DNA of 64,000 bases from Psychrobacter fulvigenes (GCF_904846155.1 NZ_CAJGZP010000001.1:2356001-2420000); one strand, 5' to 3'. Shown: positions 1-10,288, counted from the stretch's first letter. The notes: a model not told the origin generated them from the letters alone. Program-made: numbers and translations.

Positions 1-287
1 TCATTTACTGCTTCACGTAGCGCCTTACCAGGCTTAAAGTGTGGAATGGCCTTGGCAGGCACTGGCACACTCTCTCCCGTTTTAGGATTTCGACCTATAC
101 GAGCGCGGCGGTGATGCAAGCAGAAACTCCCGAAGCCGCGGACTTCGACTCGGCCATCATTTGCCAAAGTATCTACCATCAAATCCAATATCTCACGTAC
201 TGCGTCGTCTACTACTGTTTCCGCCATCGTGTCACAGTTAGCACTCAAATTGTTAATAAAATCGGATTTATTAATCGCTTGTTGCAT
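1..287 (-). CDS. ihfB: Integration host factor subunit beta (partial, C-terminus outside window)
   Basis: The beta subunit of IHF, the heterodimeric DNA-bending nucleoid protein used in recombination, replication and transcription. The visible 95 residues begin MQQAINKSDFINNL and hold the HU/IHF signature VEVRGFGSFCLHHRRARIGR, the DNA-binding arm with the intercalating proline (GRNPKTGESVPV), and a C-terminal part ending near HFKPGKALREAVN at the window edge. The ATG at 285-287 is chosen because GAAGG lies about 10 bases upstream and the IHF-beta N-terminus normally begins there. It follows rpsA on the same strand, the usual cmk-rpsA-ihfB order of gammaproteobacteria, but a strong terminator-like hairpin at 664-689 separates it from rpsA. 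Only the last few residues appear to be missing. Beta rather than HU or alpha is inferred from context and sequence. Confidence 0.9.
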   Translation of the reverse strand, partial: MQQAINKSDFINNLSANCDTMAETVVDDAVREILDLMVDTLANDGRVEVRGFGSFCLHHRRARIGRNPKTGESVPVPAKAIPHFKPGKALREAVN

Positions 288-731
288 TATTACGCTTGCC
301 TTCTCATTTTGTAGTTATCCTCTTTATCTAATAGCAGTAACCTTGAATAGTTATTTAATAAAAATCCTATTCATAACTAAACCATTAGTAATAAAGACTG
401 GTTCTACAGTTAAGTTAATATTTAATTATCGCTTAATATCTTTATTTTCAGAGTACCATCAAGCAGCTAAAAAAACTCTACTCATGAGCCTTTATGTACT
501 CCAAAAGCTTATAGTCTTCAAGTACTTAGTCCTAGTTTACATTTCGTTACTCAGGGTTGCAAATGATAACGGAATTTATTGTAAATGGAAATGGTAGTTT
601 AAGCAATTAAAGCAAAAACTTCATAAATCGTATTTTTGGAAACTAGAAATAATTTACTCATAAAAAAAAGCGACCGAGGTCGCTTTTTTCTTATAACTTG
701 CTATTAAAAACAATCTACAGTTAGCAAAAGC
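288..731. other. Intergenic region between rpsA and ihfB
   Basis: A 444-base A+T-rich stretch without a convincing gene. The only clear structure is the terminator hairpin at 664-689. It must contain the ihfB promoter, but I could not single out one -10/-35 pair among several A+T-rich candidates. Confidence 0.6.
662..690 (-). terminator. Bidirectional rho-independent terminator after rpsA
   Basis: GCGACC at 670-675 pairs with GGTCGC at 678-683. Eight A lie on one side and six T on the other, so an RNA read from either strand ends in a U tract. It lies 42 bases past the rpsA stop. Confidence 0.85.
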
Positions 732-2414
732 TTACTGCATTTGCTCTTTGATTAAGTCACCAATTGTTTTTGGCTGGGCATCAGTCGACTGTGGCGCGCT
801 GCTGCTACCTAGATCTTTAATCGCTTGACGCTCTTCAGCTTCGTCTTTCGCTTTGATAGACAGGCTGATGTTGCGTGTTTTGCGGTCAACACTGATGATC
901 TTAGCTTCAACATCGTCACCAACTGTTAGATGCTTAGTTGCATCTTCAACGCGGTCACGCTGAATTTCAGAGGCACGTAGATATGCTTCAACTTCTTCAG
1001 CTAGCTCAATAGTAGCACCTTTAGCGTCTACTTCTTTCACTTTACCATTTACGATAGCACCGCGGTCATTAGCGACTAGGTATTCGTTGAATGGATCAGA
1101 GCTTAACTGCTTCACGCCTAGGCTGATACGGTTGGCTTCTGCATCTACAGACAATACCATTGCTTCAACGGTGTCGCCTTTGTTGTAGTTACGAATAGCG
1201 TCTTCGCCAGTTTCGTTCCAAGAGATATCAGATAGATGAACAAGACCATCAATACCACCATCTAGACCGATAAAGATACCGAAGTCAGTGATTGATTTGA
1301 TAGTACCAGTGATTTTGTCACCGCGCTCATGCTTCTTATCAAACTCATCCCATGGGTTGGCTAGAGTTTGTTTGATGCCTAAGCTAATACGGCGACGCTC
1401 TTCGTCGATATCAAGAATCATAACGTCAACTTCATCACCCACTTGCACTACTTTTGATGGGTGGATGTTTTTGTTGGTATGATCCATTTCTGATACGTGG
1501 ACTAGACCTTCAATACCTTCAGCGATTTCAGCAAAGCAACCATAATCAGTTAGGTTGGTTACGCGAGCTTTAACGATGCTACCTACTGGGTAAGTGCCGC
1601 CAACGTTATCCCAAGGATCAGTACCAAGTTGCTTAAGACCTAGGCTAACGCGGTTACGTTCGCGGTCAAACTTCAATACTTTAACTTTTAGATCCTGACC
1701 AACTTCAACCACCTCAGATGGGTGCTTGATACGGCGCCATGCCATGTCAGTGATGTGAAGTAAACCATCGATACCACCAAGATCTACGAACGCACCATAA
1801 TCAGTAAGGTTCTTAACGATACCTTCGATCTCGATACCTTCTTCAAGCTTGTTCAATAGCTCTTCGCGCTCAGCTGAGTTCTCAGCTTCCATAACTGCAC
1901 GGCGGCTAACCACAACGTTGTTACGTTTTTGGTCAAGCTTGATTACTTTGAATTCTAGCTCTTTGCCTTCAAGATGCGTCGTGTCACGAATAGGACGTAC
2001 ATCTACCAATGAGCCTGGTAGGAACGCACGTACTGAACCAATATCTACAGTAAAGCCACCTTTAACTTTACTTGAGATAATACCTTTTACGATCTCATCA
2101 TTGTCAGAGATTTTTTCAAGGATGTTCCAAGTTTCAACGCGTTTGGCTTTTTCGCGTGACAGTAGGGTTTGACCCATACCGTTATCAACCGCTTCAACCA
2201 CTACATCAACGCTATCGCCAACTTCAACTTCAAGTTCGCCTTCTTCGCTTAAAAACTCTTCACGAGCGACGATACCTTCAGATTTAAGACCAGTATCTAC
2301 TGTGATCCAATCACTATCGATGGCCACAACAGTTCCTGTGATAACCGAGCCACGCTCGATATCCAGACCCTGCTCTTCAATGCTCGCTTCAAATAGTTCA
2401 GCAAATGATTCCAT
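732..2414 (-). CDS. rpsA: 30S ribosomal protein S1
   Basis: Ribosomal protein S1 helps mRNA reach the 30S subunit during initiation. The 560 residues match the usual 550-560 length and contain six S1 (OB-fold) repeats. The first two are the degenerate ribosome-docking repeats (from about residues 20 and 105). Four RNA-binding repeats follow, each with a recognisable motif such as [39 protein letters not shown] and [19 protein letters not shown]. The N-terminus [15 protein letters not shown] is typical. It lies downstream of cmk and upstream of ihfB. A hairpin with a U tract at 2517-2568 sits in its leader, so it probably has its own promoter in the 329-base gap. S1 is autoregulated at translation in E. 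coli; whether that holds here is not visible. Confidence 0.97.
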   Translation of the reverse strand: MESFAELFEASIEEQGLDIERGSVITGTVVAIDSDWITVDTGLKSEGIVAREEFLSEEGELEVEVGDSVDVVVEAVDNGMGQTLLSREKAKRVETWNILEKISDNDEIVKGIISSKVKGGFTVDIGSVRAFLPGSLVDVRPIRDTTHLEGKELEFKVIKLDQKRNNVVVSRRAVMEAENSAEREELLNKLEEGIEIEGIVKNLTDYGAFVDLGGIDGLLHITDMAWRRIKHPSEVVEVGQDLKVKVLKFDRERNRVSLGLKQLGTDPWDNVGGTYPVGSIVKARVTNLTDYGCFAEIAEGIEGLVHVSEMDHTNKNIHPSKVVQVGDEVDVMILDIDEERRRISLGIKQTLANPWDEFDKKHERGDKITGTIKSITDFGIFIGLDGGIDGLVHLSDISWNETGEDAIRNYNKGDTVEAMVLSVDAEANRISLGVKQLSSDPFNEYLVANDRGAIVNGKVKEVDAKGATIELAEEVEAYLRASEIQRDRVEDATKHLTVGDDVEAKIISVDRKTRNISLSIKAKDEAEERQAIKDLGSSSAPQSTDAQPKTIGDLIKEQMQ

Positions 2415-2516
2415 TATGTCTACCTTTGTATAGCCGTATCCTGTCCAGCACAGTACGGATCAAATTTATGAATATATAAAACGAGAATACTGGTTTTATA
2501 TCTTACATATTCATAT

Positions 2517-2568
2517 AAAAAAACGGTTGTTGGTAATAAGCGTACTATATTGACTCATTAGCAACAAC
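2517..2568 (-). terminator. Terminator-like hairpin between cmk and rpsA
   Basis: GTTGTTGGTAAT (2526-2537) and ATTAGCAACAAC (2557-2568) form an 11-of-12 stem around a 19-base loop. On the minus strand the stem is followed by a run of seven U. It lies after cmk and about 100 bases before rpsA, so it is either the cmk terminator or a leader attenuator. The rest of 2415-2743 shows no gene. Confidence 0.65.
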
Positions 2569-2743
2569 TTTCTTTTCGTCTGATTGCTTTCTAATATAAA
2601 GATAGCGCTTATAAAACCGCTATCTTGTTATAATTGCTATAATTTTATACTAAAACCCACCCTTTTTGGAATCTTTTAGTCGTTATTTTATTGTTTATGT
2701 TGACTGATGTTGTAATAGCTAGGATTTTATAGCCAAATTAACA

Positions 2744-3514
2744 TTAGCCACTAAAACAAATGCCTTGTTTTTGACAGTGTATTTTAAGCTGCTCATAAAC
2801 CGTATCAGCATTTAACATTGAGCTATCAATCATTAATGCATCTTTTGCTGGCTTAGAGGGTGCCGTTGAGCGATTTTCATCACGATCATCTCGCTCTTTA
2901 ATCGTCGCTAAAATAGCGTCAAAATCTGCTGTTTGCCCTGCATTCAGTAGCTGAGTCACACGGCGCTCGGCACGCGCTTCCGCACTGGCCGTCAAAAACA
3001 CTTTGACATCTGCATCTGGAAATACCACAGTACCCATATCACGACCATCAGCGACCAATCCTGAACGGGTGGCCATATCTTGCTGCAATTTTAGCAATGC
3101 TTGCCGAACCTGTGGGAATACTGCGATTTGTGATGCATAACCACCAACCGTTTCATTACGAACTTGCTCACCGACTGCTTCACCATTAACAATGATATCT
3201 ACACGGCCTGATTCATTATTAGGTACAAATGAGATATCCAAGCCTTGCGTTAATTTAAGCACAGCTGTTTCATCTATTGGCTGACTGGCATCAGCTGCAA
3301 TCAATCCAGCTTCATAGGCTTTCAAGCCTACAATGCGATACAATGCACCTGAGTCCAGCAACTGATAGCCTAATGTCTGTGCGAGACGCCACGCTACCGT
3401 ACCTTTGCCCGCGCCACTTGGCCCATCAATGCAAATGACAGGAAAACGCAGCGTTGGCAATTGACTCTTGTCTTCACTATCAAGTAGAGAGTTATCAGCT
3501 GTGGAGACAGTCAT
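2744..3514 (-). CDS. cmk: Cytidylate kinase
   Basis: Phosphorylates CMP and dCMP with ATP in pyrimidine nucleotide salvage. The P-loop GPSGAGKG lies near residue 32, and the substrate and lid region includes GLVADGRDMGTVVFPDADVKVFLTAS and the arginine-rich RDDRDENRSTAPSKPA, all standard for bacterial CMP kinase. The protein is 256 residues from the ATG at 3514; a GTG nine bases further upstream is also possible. Neither start has a clear Shine-Dalgarno sequence. Compared with the usual ~225 residues it has about 20 extra N-terminal polar residues before the core strand LRFPVICIDGPSG. It precedes rpsA and ihfB, the conserved neighbourhood. Confidence 0.95.
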   Translation of the reverse strand: MTVSTADNSLLDSEDKSQLPTLRFPVICIDGPSGAGKGTVAWRLAQTLGYQLLDSGALYRIVGLKAYEAGLIAADASQPIDETAVLKLTQGLDISFVPNNESGRVDIIVNGEAVGEQVRNETVGGYASQIAVFPQVRQALLKLQQDMATRSGLVADGRDMGTVVFPDADVKVFLTASAEARAERRVTQLLNAGQTADFDAILATIKERDDRDENRSTAPSKPAKDALMIDSSMLNADTVYEQLKIHCQKQGICFSG

Positions 3515-3727
3515 AGCGTTCACTTAGTCATTATCAATATTAAAATTGAAATTTGCTTTAAAGAATAACGGTTGATCAAAAGATAAGACAAACATATATT
3601 TTTAATGATATGTACTTAAGCTTCAACCACTTACGAGACAGCCAATTACCCAGCTGCCAAACAGGGCGATATTATAGCAAAAAAACACACCCATCACTAG
3701 CATCAAGGCTGATATGTTATTGATTAA

Positions 3728-4294
3728 CTATATTGTCTTTGCGTTTGCTTTGTTTTTCTTTGCCGCTTGCCGACGTTTACGAAAAAAACCTTTGAGTATC
3801 TGACTGCTATGCTCCCTACACAAGCCTCTATAAGCTTGGATTTTATGATTATAAAAAGGCTGGATAGATAAATCCATTTGGCTGCCTACCATACCTGCTC
3901 GCGGCTCACTCGCCGCATAAATCAGCTTGTCAACACGCGCATGAATCAAGGCACCGATACACATGGTGCATGGCTCCAAAGTAACATATAAGGTCGTGCC
4001 CAACGGTAGACGATAATTGTTAAGCCTTAAACAAGCATTTCTGAGCGCAATGATTTCTGCATGAGCCGTTGCATCATGGCGACCTATCGGTTCATTGAAC
4101 CCTTGGCCAATAATCTCTTGATTATGTACTAGTATTGCCCCTACTGGCACCTCACCAAGCTCAGCACCACGCTGCGCTAATGTCAGCGCATATCGCATCC
4201 ATTTGGCATCTTCAATGCTCCAAAACTCATGCGTGCTAAAATCACCAATACTAAGCCTATACGGCTGTAGAAAAGAGCGTGTCATGATTGGCAT
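3728..4294 (-). CDS. tadA: tRNA-specific adenosine-34 deaminase
   Basis: Converts A34 of tRNA-Arg(ACG) to inosine so that it can read CGU, CGC and CGA. The zinc-binding cytidine-deaminase motifs are present: HAEIIAL (His ligand and proton-shuttling Glu) and PCTMCIGA (two Cys ligands). Core sequences GEVPVGAILV and RNNYRLP-like residues are in place. The 188 residues are slightly longer than the ~167 of E. coli TadA because about 30 residues precede WMRYALTLAQRGAELGEVPVGA. The ATG at 4292-4294 directly abuts the ung stop codon, suggesting co-transcription and translational coupling; a second ATG three codons in is an alternative. No good Shine-Dalgarno sequence is visible for either. Confidence 0.95.
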   Translation of the reverse strand: MPIMTRSFLQPYRLSIGDFSTHEFWSIEDAKWMRYALTLAQRGAELGEVPVGAILVHNQEIIGQGFNEPIGRHDATAHAEIIALRNACLRLNNYRLPLGTTLYVTLEPCTMCIGALIHARVDKLIYAASEPRAGMVGSQMDLSIQPFYNHKIQAYRGLCREHSSQILKGFFRKRRQAAKKNKANAKTI

Positions 4295-5035
4295 CTACTG
4301 TGGCAACTGCCAGTCAATGGGCATTTGACCGTGCTGTTTTAGATAGTCATTGGTTTTGGAAAACGGCTTTGTACCAAAAAACCCACCGCGATTGGCCGCG
4401 AGTGGTGATGGGTGTACCGCCGTCAAAATGAGATGTTTATCAGCATTGATATACTTACCCTTTTTTTGTGCTTTACTGCCCCACAAAATAAATACCGTAT
4501 GCTCTGTTTGCTCATTGACCACATCAATCACTGCGTCCGTAAACTGCTCCCAGCCTTTGCTTTGATGACTGTTTGGCTCACTTTCTTTTACGGTTAGAGA
4601 GCTGTTCAATAGCAAGACTCCTTGCTGTGCCCAATGCGTCAAATCTCCATGCGCTGAGGGACTTATCCCTATATCATCCGCCATCTCTTTTAAGATATTA
4701 TTCAGTGAGGGCGGCTTTGGAATGGCTTTTGGAACTGAAAATGAGAGTCCCATCGCCTGACCTGGGCCATGGTAAGGATCTTGACCCAAAATCACCACTT
4801 TCACCTGCGATAAGGGGGTCAAGTTTAGCGCATTAAAAATCAAAGGTGCAGGAGGATAAACACTATCGCCTGACTGATACGCCTCTTTTAAAAATTCACG
4901 CAGAGTATCCATATTGTCCGAGGTCAGCTCATCTGCAAGCGCAGCTTTCCAATCCTCTGGCAAACGTACCTTGTCTAGTATTGCTTGCTTTTGTGCTGCT
5001 GTTTTTTGCTCAGCTTGCTCACCGAATAGCTCCAT
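4295..5035 (-). CDS. ung: Uracil-DNA glycosylase
   Basis: Removes uracil from DNA as the first step of base-excision repair. The family-1 catalytic motif GQDPYHGPGQAMGLSFSVP (Asp as general base) and the leucine-loop motif HPSPLAANRGGFFG are both intact. FILWGSKAQKK and LLLNSSLTV also match the family. Length 246 is close to the usual ~230. The N-terminal ELFGEQAEQKTAAQ stretch is a small charged addition. It is upstream of and immediately adjacent to tadA, forming a two-gene repair/tRNA-editing unit. Confidence 0.96.
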   Translation of the reverse strand: MELFGEQAEQKTAAQKQAILDKVRLPEDWKAALADELTSDNMDTLREFLKEAYQSGDSVYPPAPLIFNALNLTPLSQVKVVILGQDPYHGPGQAMGLSFSVPKAIPKPPSLNNILKEMADDIGISPSAHGDLTHWAQQGVLLLNSSLTVKESEPNSHQSKGWEQFTDAVIDVVNEQTEHTVFILWGSKAQKKGKYINADKHLILTAVHPSPLAANRGGFFGTKPFSKTNDYLKQHGQMPIDWQLPQ

Positions 5036-5193
5036 GGAACATCACCTAATTTTTATTAATTTTAAGATAAGTTAATACTTTTGAATTTCACTAAAACTTG
5101 ATTAAAACAATTCATAATAATGGTAGCAAAAAAACAGCTCGCATTGCGTTATAAAGTTTAATAATCACATAACAGCCCACTGAATAATCGTCA

Positions 5194-5229
5194 TAAAAAA
5201 ACGGTTACTCCCATAAGAAATAACCGTTT
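5194..5229 (-). terminator. Terminator downstream of clpA
   Basis: AACGGTTA (5200-5207) pairs with TAACCGTT (5221-5228). On the minus strand the stem runs into a U tract (A run at 5195-5200 on the plus strand), 23 bases past the clpA stop codon. Confidence 0.8.
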
Positions 5230-5251
5230 CTATCTAAACAAACGACCTTGA

Positions 5252-7789
5252 TTAGCTCGCTACTGATTCAGAGTCTGAGTGTGGCTCATGTGTTTCAACC
5301 ACCGTCAGTATGATTCGACTATCTGCTGAACCTTTATCACTTTTACCAATGTTGGCAGAAGGTTTTTGCAAGTCTACTGCTTCTCCCTCAGCTTCCAAGG
5401 TAACATGAACCACGCCACCATTAACCAAGTCACCAAACAAAATCATATTTGCCAACGGTTTTTTTATCTCATCTTGGATCAAACGCTGCATCGGACGTGC
5501 ACCCATTAAGCGATCGTAGCCTTTGTCAGCCAGATATTCTCGGACTTCATCGTCAATCTCTAAGGTAACTTGCTTATCGTCAAGCTGAGCTTGTAGTTCA
5601 ACCAAGAACTTATCAACGACTGAAACAACTACTGAAGTATCTAGAGGGTTGAACTGAATGATCGCATCCAAGCGGTTACGGAACTCAGGCGTGAATACGC
5701 GTTTGAGTGCCTCAGTATTATCACGACTATGATCTTGCTCAGTGAAGCCCATCGATGAGCGGCTAATGCTATCCGCACCGACGTTGGTAGTCATAATAAT
5801 AATTACTTGCTTAAAGCTCGCCACACGGCCGTTATTATCCGTCAGTGTGCCATGATCCATCACCTGCAATAGCAAGTTGAAGACGTCAGGGTGTGCTTTT
5901 TCAATCTCATCAAACAACAATACACAATGCGGATGTTGATTTATCTTTTCAGTAAGCAGGCCACCTTGGTCATAACCAACATAACCTGGGGGCGCACCGA
6001 TGAGACGTGAAGCAGTGTGCGCTTCCATGTACTCTGACATATCAAAGCGTACCAGCTCTACTCCCAACAAGTTTGCAAGCTGACGAGATACCTCTGTTTT
6101 ACCAACCCCAGTAGGGCCTGCAAACATAAACGAACCAATTGGCTTCTCTGGCGCTTTTAGGCCTGCACGTGATAGCTTGATTGCATCCGCAAGCGTTGCA
6201 ATCGCTTCATCCTGACCAAACACCAAATGCTTAAGATCACGATCCAAGTGTTCGAGAATACTCTTGTCATCTGTAGAGACTGACTTAGGTGGAATACGTG
6301 CTAGCTTAGCCACGATAGCTTCAATATCCGCCACATCAATTTTTATGACTGGCTTTTTACTGTTGGCCGTTTGCAGGTCATCGCTGTCCTTCAACTGATC
6401 ATCTGCTTTGGCAGCTGCGGCTTGATCTTGCATCTCATTGTCAGCACTGGTATCCGCTTCAATATCAATATATTCTTGCTCATCGATATTTTGCTCTAAA
6501 TCAGCAATGAAGGTATCTTCTGCATCAATGTCTTTGGCATCAGGAACGACTCCTAAACGCTTATAGGCACCCGCTTCATCAATCACGTCAATCGCTTTAT
6601 CTGGTAAAAAACGCTCATGAATATGCTTAGATGATAACTCTACTGCAGATACCAAAGCTTCGTAAGTGTACTCGACATTATGAAATTCTTCATAGCGCGG
6701 CTTTAAGCCACGTAAGATTTCAATACTGTCTGCAACACTTGGCTCTTTCACGTCAATCTTTTGAAAACGACGAGACAATGCATGATCCTTTTCAAATACC
6801 TGACGGTATTCGGTAAAGGTCGTTGAGCCTATGCAACGTAACTCACCATTGGCAAGTGCCGGCTTAATTAAGTTTGAGACATCCATATTGCTGCTCATTG
6901 ATGAGCCTGCACCAATAATCATATGAATTTCATCGATAAATAAAATTGCATTAGGTTTTTTCTTGAGCGCATCAAGCAGTGACTTCATACGTTTTTCAAA
7001 ATCACCACGATACTTAGTACCTGCAATCAGCGAACCAATATCTAGGCTATAAATCACACAACCATTGAGCGGTTTTGGGGCTTTATTATTGATAATCAGC
7101 CACGCTAGACCTTCAGCGATAGAGGTTTTACCCACTCCTGGCTCACCAACCAATAAAGGGTTATTTTTACGACGACGACATAGTACTTGTGCCGTACGCT
7201 CAATCTCAGGAGCACGGCCAATCAATGGATCGGTTTTACCTTCAGCAGCGCGCTGGTTCAAGTTGGTGGCAAATTCGACCAATGGATCTTTACTGGTTTT
7301 TTCTGAGGCACTACGGCGCTCACCAGTCATAGAGGCGCGCGGCTCAGACGGCTCATCTTTATCTTGGCCATGTGACAGATACTGTGTCAGCTCCAGACGA
7401 CTAATGCCTTGCTTTTTTAGCAAGTAGACGGCGTAAGTATCATGCTCTGAGAACATAGACACCAATATATCTGAGCCTTCAACCAAACGACCACCGCCAA
7501 TGGACTGCACATGAAAAATAGCCCGTTGCAGTATACGATCAAAGCTTTGAGTAGGCTGCGGCGACTGTTCCATATCTACATCTATCGTTGGAGTATGCTT
7601 ACTGATATAAGCTTCAAGCTCTGTACGTAGACTTGAGACATTTGCATTACAGGCCGTCAAAGTATTAGCGGCGTGAGTGTTTTCTAAGAGCGCTAGTAAT
7701 AGGTGCTCAACAGTGAGGTACTCATGTGATTTTTGGCGCGCAAGCGTCATTGCTAAACGCAAAGAGACTTCAAGATGACGACTTAACAT
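5252..7789 (-). CDS. clpA: ATP-dependent Clp protease ATP-binding subunit ClpA
   Basis: Hexameric AAA+ unfoldase that feeds substrates to ClpP and receives N-degron substrates from ClpS. It has a Clp N-domain (residues ~1-145), a first AAA+ module with Walker A GEPGVGKT and Walker [11 protein letters not shown], and a second module with [25 protein letters not shown] and sensor arginines around [11 protein letters not shown]. At 845 residues it is about 90 longer than E. coli ClpA. The excess comes from an acidic Asp/Glu/Ala linker of about 60 residues between the two modules (roughly 415-475) and a C-terminal tail of about 45 residues. The start is supported by AGGAAATCCTTATG. Its partner clpS lies upstream on the same strand. 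Confidence 0.96.
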   Translation of the reverse strand: MLSRHLEVSLRLAMTLARQKSHEYLTVEHLLLALLENTHAANTLTACNANVSSLRTELEAYISKHTPTIDVDMEQSPQPTQSFDRILQRAIFHVQSIGGGRLVEGSDILVSMFSEHDTYAVYLLKKQGISRLELTQYLSHGQDKDEPSEPRASMTGERRSASEKTSKDPLVEFATNLNQRAAEGKTDPLIGRAPEIERTAQVLCRRRKNNPLLVGEPGVGKTSIAEGLAWLIINNKAPKPLNGCVIYSLDIGSLIAGTKYRGDFEKRMKSLLDALKKKPNAILFIDEIHMIIGAGSSMSSNMDVSNLIKPALANGELRCIGSTTFTEYRQVFEKDHALSRRFQKIDVKEPSVADSIEILRGLKPRYEEFHNVEYTYEALVSAVELSSKHIHERFLPDKAIDVIDEAGAYKRLGVVPDAKDIDAEDTFIADLEQNIDEQEYIDIEADTSADNEMQDQAAAAKADDQLKDSDDLQTANSKKPVIKIDVADIEAIVAKLARIPPKSVSTDDKSILEHLDRDLKHLVFGQDEAIATLADAIKLSRAGLKAPEKPIGSFMFAGPTGVGKTEVSRQLANLLGVELVRFDMSEYMEAHTASRLIGAPPGYVGYDQGGLLTEKINQHPHCVLLFDEIEKAHPDVFNLLLQVMDHGTLTDNNGRVASFKQVIIIMTTNVGADSISRSSMGFTEQDHSRDNTEALKRVFTPEFRNRLDAIIQFNPLDTSVVVSVVDKFLVELQAQLDDKQVTLEIDDEVREYLADKGYDRLMGARPMQRLIQDEIKKPLANMILFGDLVNGGVVHVTLEAEGEAVDLQKPSANIGKSDKGSADSRIILTVVETHEPHSDSESVAS

Positions 7790-8617
7790 AAGGATTTCCT
7801 ACGGTTATACATGTTTTTATAATTCAATAGCTTACAGACTAAATCAGGGCGGCAGATAGATTGTTCAAGGTCTAAAAGACAGTTTTTAACAGACAACAGC
7901 TACTTTGCTTAAACAGCGGCTGCACAACAATACACTCACTAGCTACACTTCAATACACTGAGCTCACTATCACGTTTTACGACAGTGCCTATTCATATCA
8001 ACATGATAGGCGACTATAGTCAATCTATTAAAACGTACTAAAATGTATCAATACATACAAATATGACAAGTTAGGAGGTGTGATTCACCTGCTCTGGCCT
8101 TATATTGCATTGCATTGAATTGGTTAATTTAAGAGTAATAATATTGCTAGTAAAAACAGGGTTATTTCATACAAAAAACTTACCGAAACGCAAGGTTTTT
8201 GTCGAAATTCAGATAAAGATTAGGAATGAAATGAATACGTAACGACTAGCTATCTAATAGCGACCGATATGGCTGACACTATTTAAAAGAGGGTCATAGC
8301 GATTGAGTGCAGTTGTCTGTGTGATGGCTCACGCGATACACTGCAACTCTTCATTATGACACTTTTACAATGGAGTGACTACAATACTAATATGAGGATG
8401 TTCTTGATAAATATCAAGTATAAACAATGACATACGGAACATTATGCTTGTTTATCTTATACCATCTCCAAAAGTTAGAGTAGCGCGGGAAACTTATGCA
8501 AGTACCACTCCTAGTAGGCTTAGCAAGTTTGACAAATTTAATTGCACTTTTTGGGTTTAGTATTAGACAGTACGAGGAGATGATGAGTATAGACTTAAAG
8601 CAGTAGGGTCTTTAATC
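7790..8617. other. Long intergenic region between clpS and clpA
   Basis: An 828-base gap without a convincing gene. It holds one copy of the 98-99 bp inverted-repeat element (8462-8560). The remaining sequence is A+T-rich and should carry the clpA promoter and leader. In most gammaproteobacteria clpS and clpA are nearly adjacent, so the length is unusual. Confidence 0.55.
8462..8560 (+). repeat. MITE-like repeat family A, copy 1
   Basis: A 99-base element beginning CCATCTCCAAAA and ending CTTTTTGGGTTTAG, flanked by TA on both sides. It is closely similar over its full length to the elements at 15710-15807 and 47602-47700; all three share a core containing CTAGTAGGCTTAG and AAGTTTGACAAA. The ends form an imperfect terminal inverted repeat resembling the ends of the IS630-type element at 50981-52060. 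Confidence 0.8.
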
Positions 8618-9043
8618 TTACTCGCCTTGATGAGGTTCTATTTGCGTCAGTAATGGATAGCCTTCACGATGCGCTAGGCTGTTTACTTTTTTGGCTTTAG
8701 TTTCGGCGATGTCTTTAGGGTAAATACCAGCAATACCTTTACTACTATTATGAATGGTCAACATAATCTCAACAGCTGTGTCGATATTATGACGAAACTC
8801 TGACTGCAGGATATATACCACAAATTCCATTGGCGTGTAGTTGTCATTATACATAACGACCGCATACATGGGCGGTTTTGCTATTTCAGGCTCTGCAACC
8901 AATACATCGGCTTGCGGACTGGTATCAGCATCGGTATCACTGTCGTGGGCACGATGATCCATTGGTAAGCTTGCTGGCATACTTGGAAAGTGCCAATCAG
9001 AAACCGTAGGTTCGGCATGCGTTAATTTTTGTTTCATGGTCAT
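8618..9043 (-). CDS. clpS: ATP-dependent Clp protease adaptor ClpS
   Basis: Adaptor that captures proteins with destabilising N-terminal residues and hands them to ClpA-ClpP. The conserved core covers residues ~58-140: YAVVMYNDNYTPMEFVVYIL, then the helix with HNIDTAVEIMLTIHNSSKGIAGIYPKDIAETKA, and a final LAHREGYPLLTQIE. At 141 residues it is ~35 longer than E. coli ClpS, with a poorly conserved Asp/Ala-rich N-terminal stretch instead of the usual short flexible tail. No Shine-Dalgarno sequence is seen before either of two close ATG codons. It is upstream of clpA on the same strand, 828 bases away. Confidence 0.95.
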   Translation of the reverse strand: MTMKQKLTHAEPTVSDWHFPSMPASLPMDHRAHDSDTDADTSPQADVLVAEPEIAKPPMYAVVMYNDNYTPMEFVVYILQSEFRHNIDTAVEIMLTIHNSSKGIAGIYPKDIAETKAKKVNSLAHREGYPLLTQIEPHQGE

Positions 9044-9108
9044 AGTTAAAATAATTTTAAAAGATAAATAGGAGTATAAAATATAAGATAAGTCGTTAGA
9101 TTGAAACC

Positions 9109-9192
9109 AAAGCGCTTAAGGTTAAGTGGTGCTTAAGACTTAGTAGTGCTTAAGATTTAACAGTACTTAATTTTCAATAGCACTTATGGCTG
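9109..9192. repeat. Degenerate 17-bp tandem repeat
   Basis: Four copies with period 17 can be laid out from 9125 (AGTGGTGCTTAAGACTT, AGTAGTGCTTAAGATTT, then two more diverged copies), with a fifth partial copy at 9109-9124 sharing GCTTAAG. The last copy overlaps the stop codon of the gene ending at 9184, so a duplication event reached into the coding end. Confidence 0.65.
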
Positions 9193-10083
9193 AATCGGAC
9201 TTTGATCAACTTCGGGCAAATCTAGAATTGACAACGGCATACTATCTACCATATCACCAAGTGTCCAATCATAGAGCTGCTCAACTTCCTGATCATCTGC
9301 TTCTAGATTGAGCTTAACTTGCAGCGGTTTGAAGCCAGTAGGCATTACAAAGCGTCCACGAATACGTACGATACCCTCAATGGCATAATATGCAGAATCC
9401 AATGGTACCTCTACGAAACTCTCTTTATTTTGCAGAGTCAAAGTCACCTTTAAATTCTTAGCAGCGCCATCCTCACTAAGCATTCCTACATCAAAACCGT
9501 ATTCAAAGGCGTTTTCAGGTAAAGGTTCAATTTTGGCACCGAGTACTTGTAACTCCATGCCACCTTGCTCAGCAATAATCTTGGCATATAACTCATTGAG
9601 CTGTGAGACTTGCTGGCTCTCAACTTTCAGCGCTTGCTGATTGCTACGTAGCTCATCTAAGTTTGCCAAGCCAATCGCCAACTCTTGCTTGGCAGTCTCT
9701 ACCTGATTGGTCAAAACTTTATTGCTAATACGTAAATCTTTGAGCTCATTAGTGGCTTGCTCATTATTGATGGCTGCTTGCTTGGTCTCTGTTTGTAATG
9801 CGTAGTAGCCACGTTGATAGCCAAGCTTGTGCCCTAATGTAATAGCCACTATCGCTGTGACTAACACAGCTACCGCAAACAAGGCGAGTAATAGTGTCGA
9901 GGCACCTTGCTGATTATGATAAATAATTGGACTGTTTTTTAAGTGGCTTTTTATGTGGTAGATCCTATCAATGGTTGGCTGCAGCGTATGCTGAGATTCG
10001 ACTTCAATAAATACAGATGCAAAAGCGTGGCATGACAAACATGCTGGCTGCGAGCGCAAGCGGAGAGCAGTTTTAACACGCAT
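9184..10083 (-). CDS. Membrane-anchored coiled-coil protein, DUF6776-like
   Basis: Function unknown. A single membrane segment (about residues 61-85, TLLLALFAVAVLVTAIVAITLG) is followed by a coiled-coil-like stretch rich in Glu, Gln, Lys and Leu (about 95-165). A C-terminal beta-rich domain (about 172-290) contains MELQVLGAKIEPLPENAFEY and RIRGRFVMPTGFKPLQVKL. This architecture resembles the DUF6776 proteins found beside argC in other gammaproteobacteria, and here too argC is directly upstream. The first ~60 residues before the membrane segment are unusual and have no good ribosome-binding site, so translation may begin later than annotated. Family assignment is from memory of the architecture, not a search. 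Confidence 0.7.
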   Translation of the reverse strand: MRVKTALRLRSQPACLSCHAFASVFIEVESQHTLQPTIDRIYHIKSHLKNSPIIYHNQQGASTLLLALFAVAVLVTAIVAITLGHKLGYQRGYYALQTETKQAAINNEQATNELKDLRISNKVLTNQVETAKQELAIGLANLDELRSNQQALKVESQQVSQLNELYAKIIAEQGGMELQVLGAKIEPLPENAFEYGFDVGMLSEDGAAKNLKVTLTLQNKESFVEVPLDSAYYAIEGIVRIRGRFVMPTGFKPLQVKLNLEADDQEVEQLYDWTLGDMVDSMPLSILDLPEVDQSPIQP

Positions 10084-10288
10084 TTATGCAATATCTCTTA
10101 ACAGTAAAGACAAGATATTATAACGGAATTTAAAGTCAATACCTAGCACGGGGCTGTAAGCAGAATGACTTAACGGTAAAGGTTCTGTAATAACCATATC
10201 TATCATAACAATCCCTGTAACCACTATAATAACAATCATAGTCAGCGACACAGTCATGCGTTAAGAGTAAACACTGAGCACTAAGACA

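Noticed and set aside
39..314. Open frame on the plus strand over ihfB
   Set aside because: It is the antisense of IHF-beta, whose protein signature on the minus strand is unmistakable.
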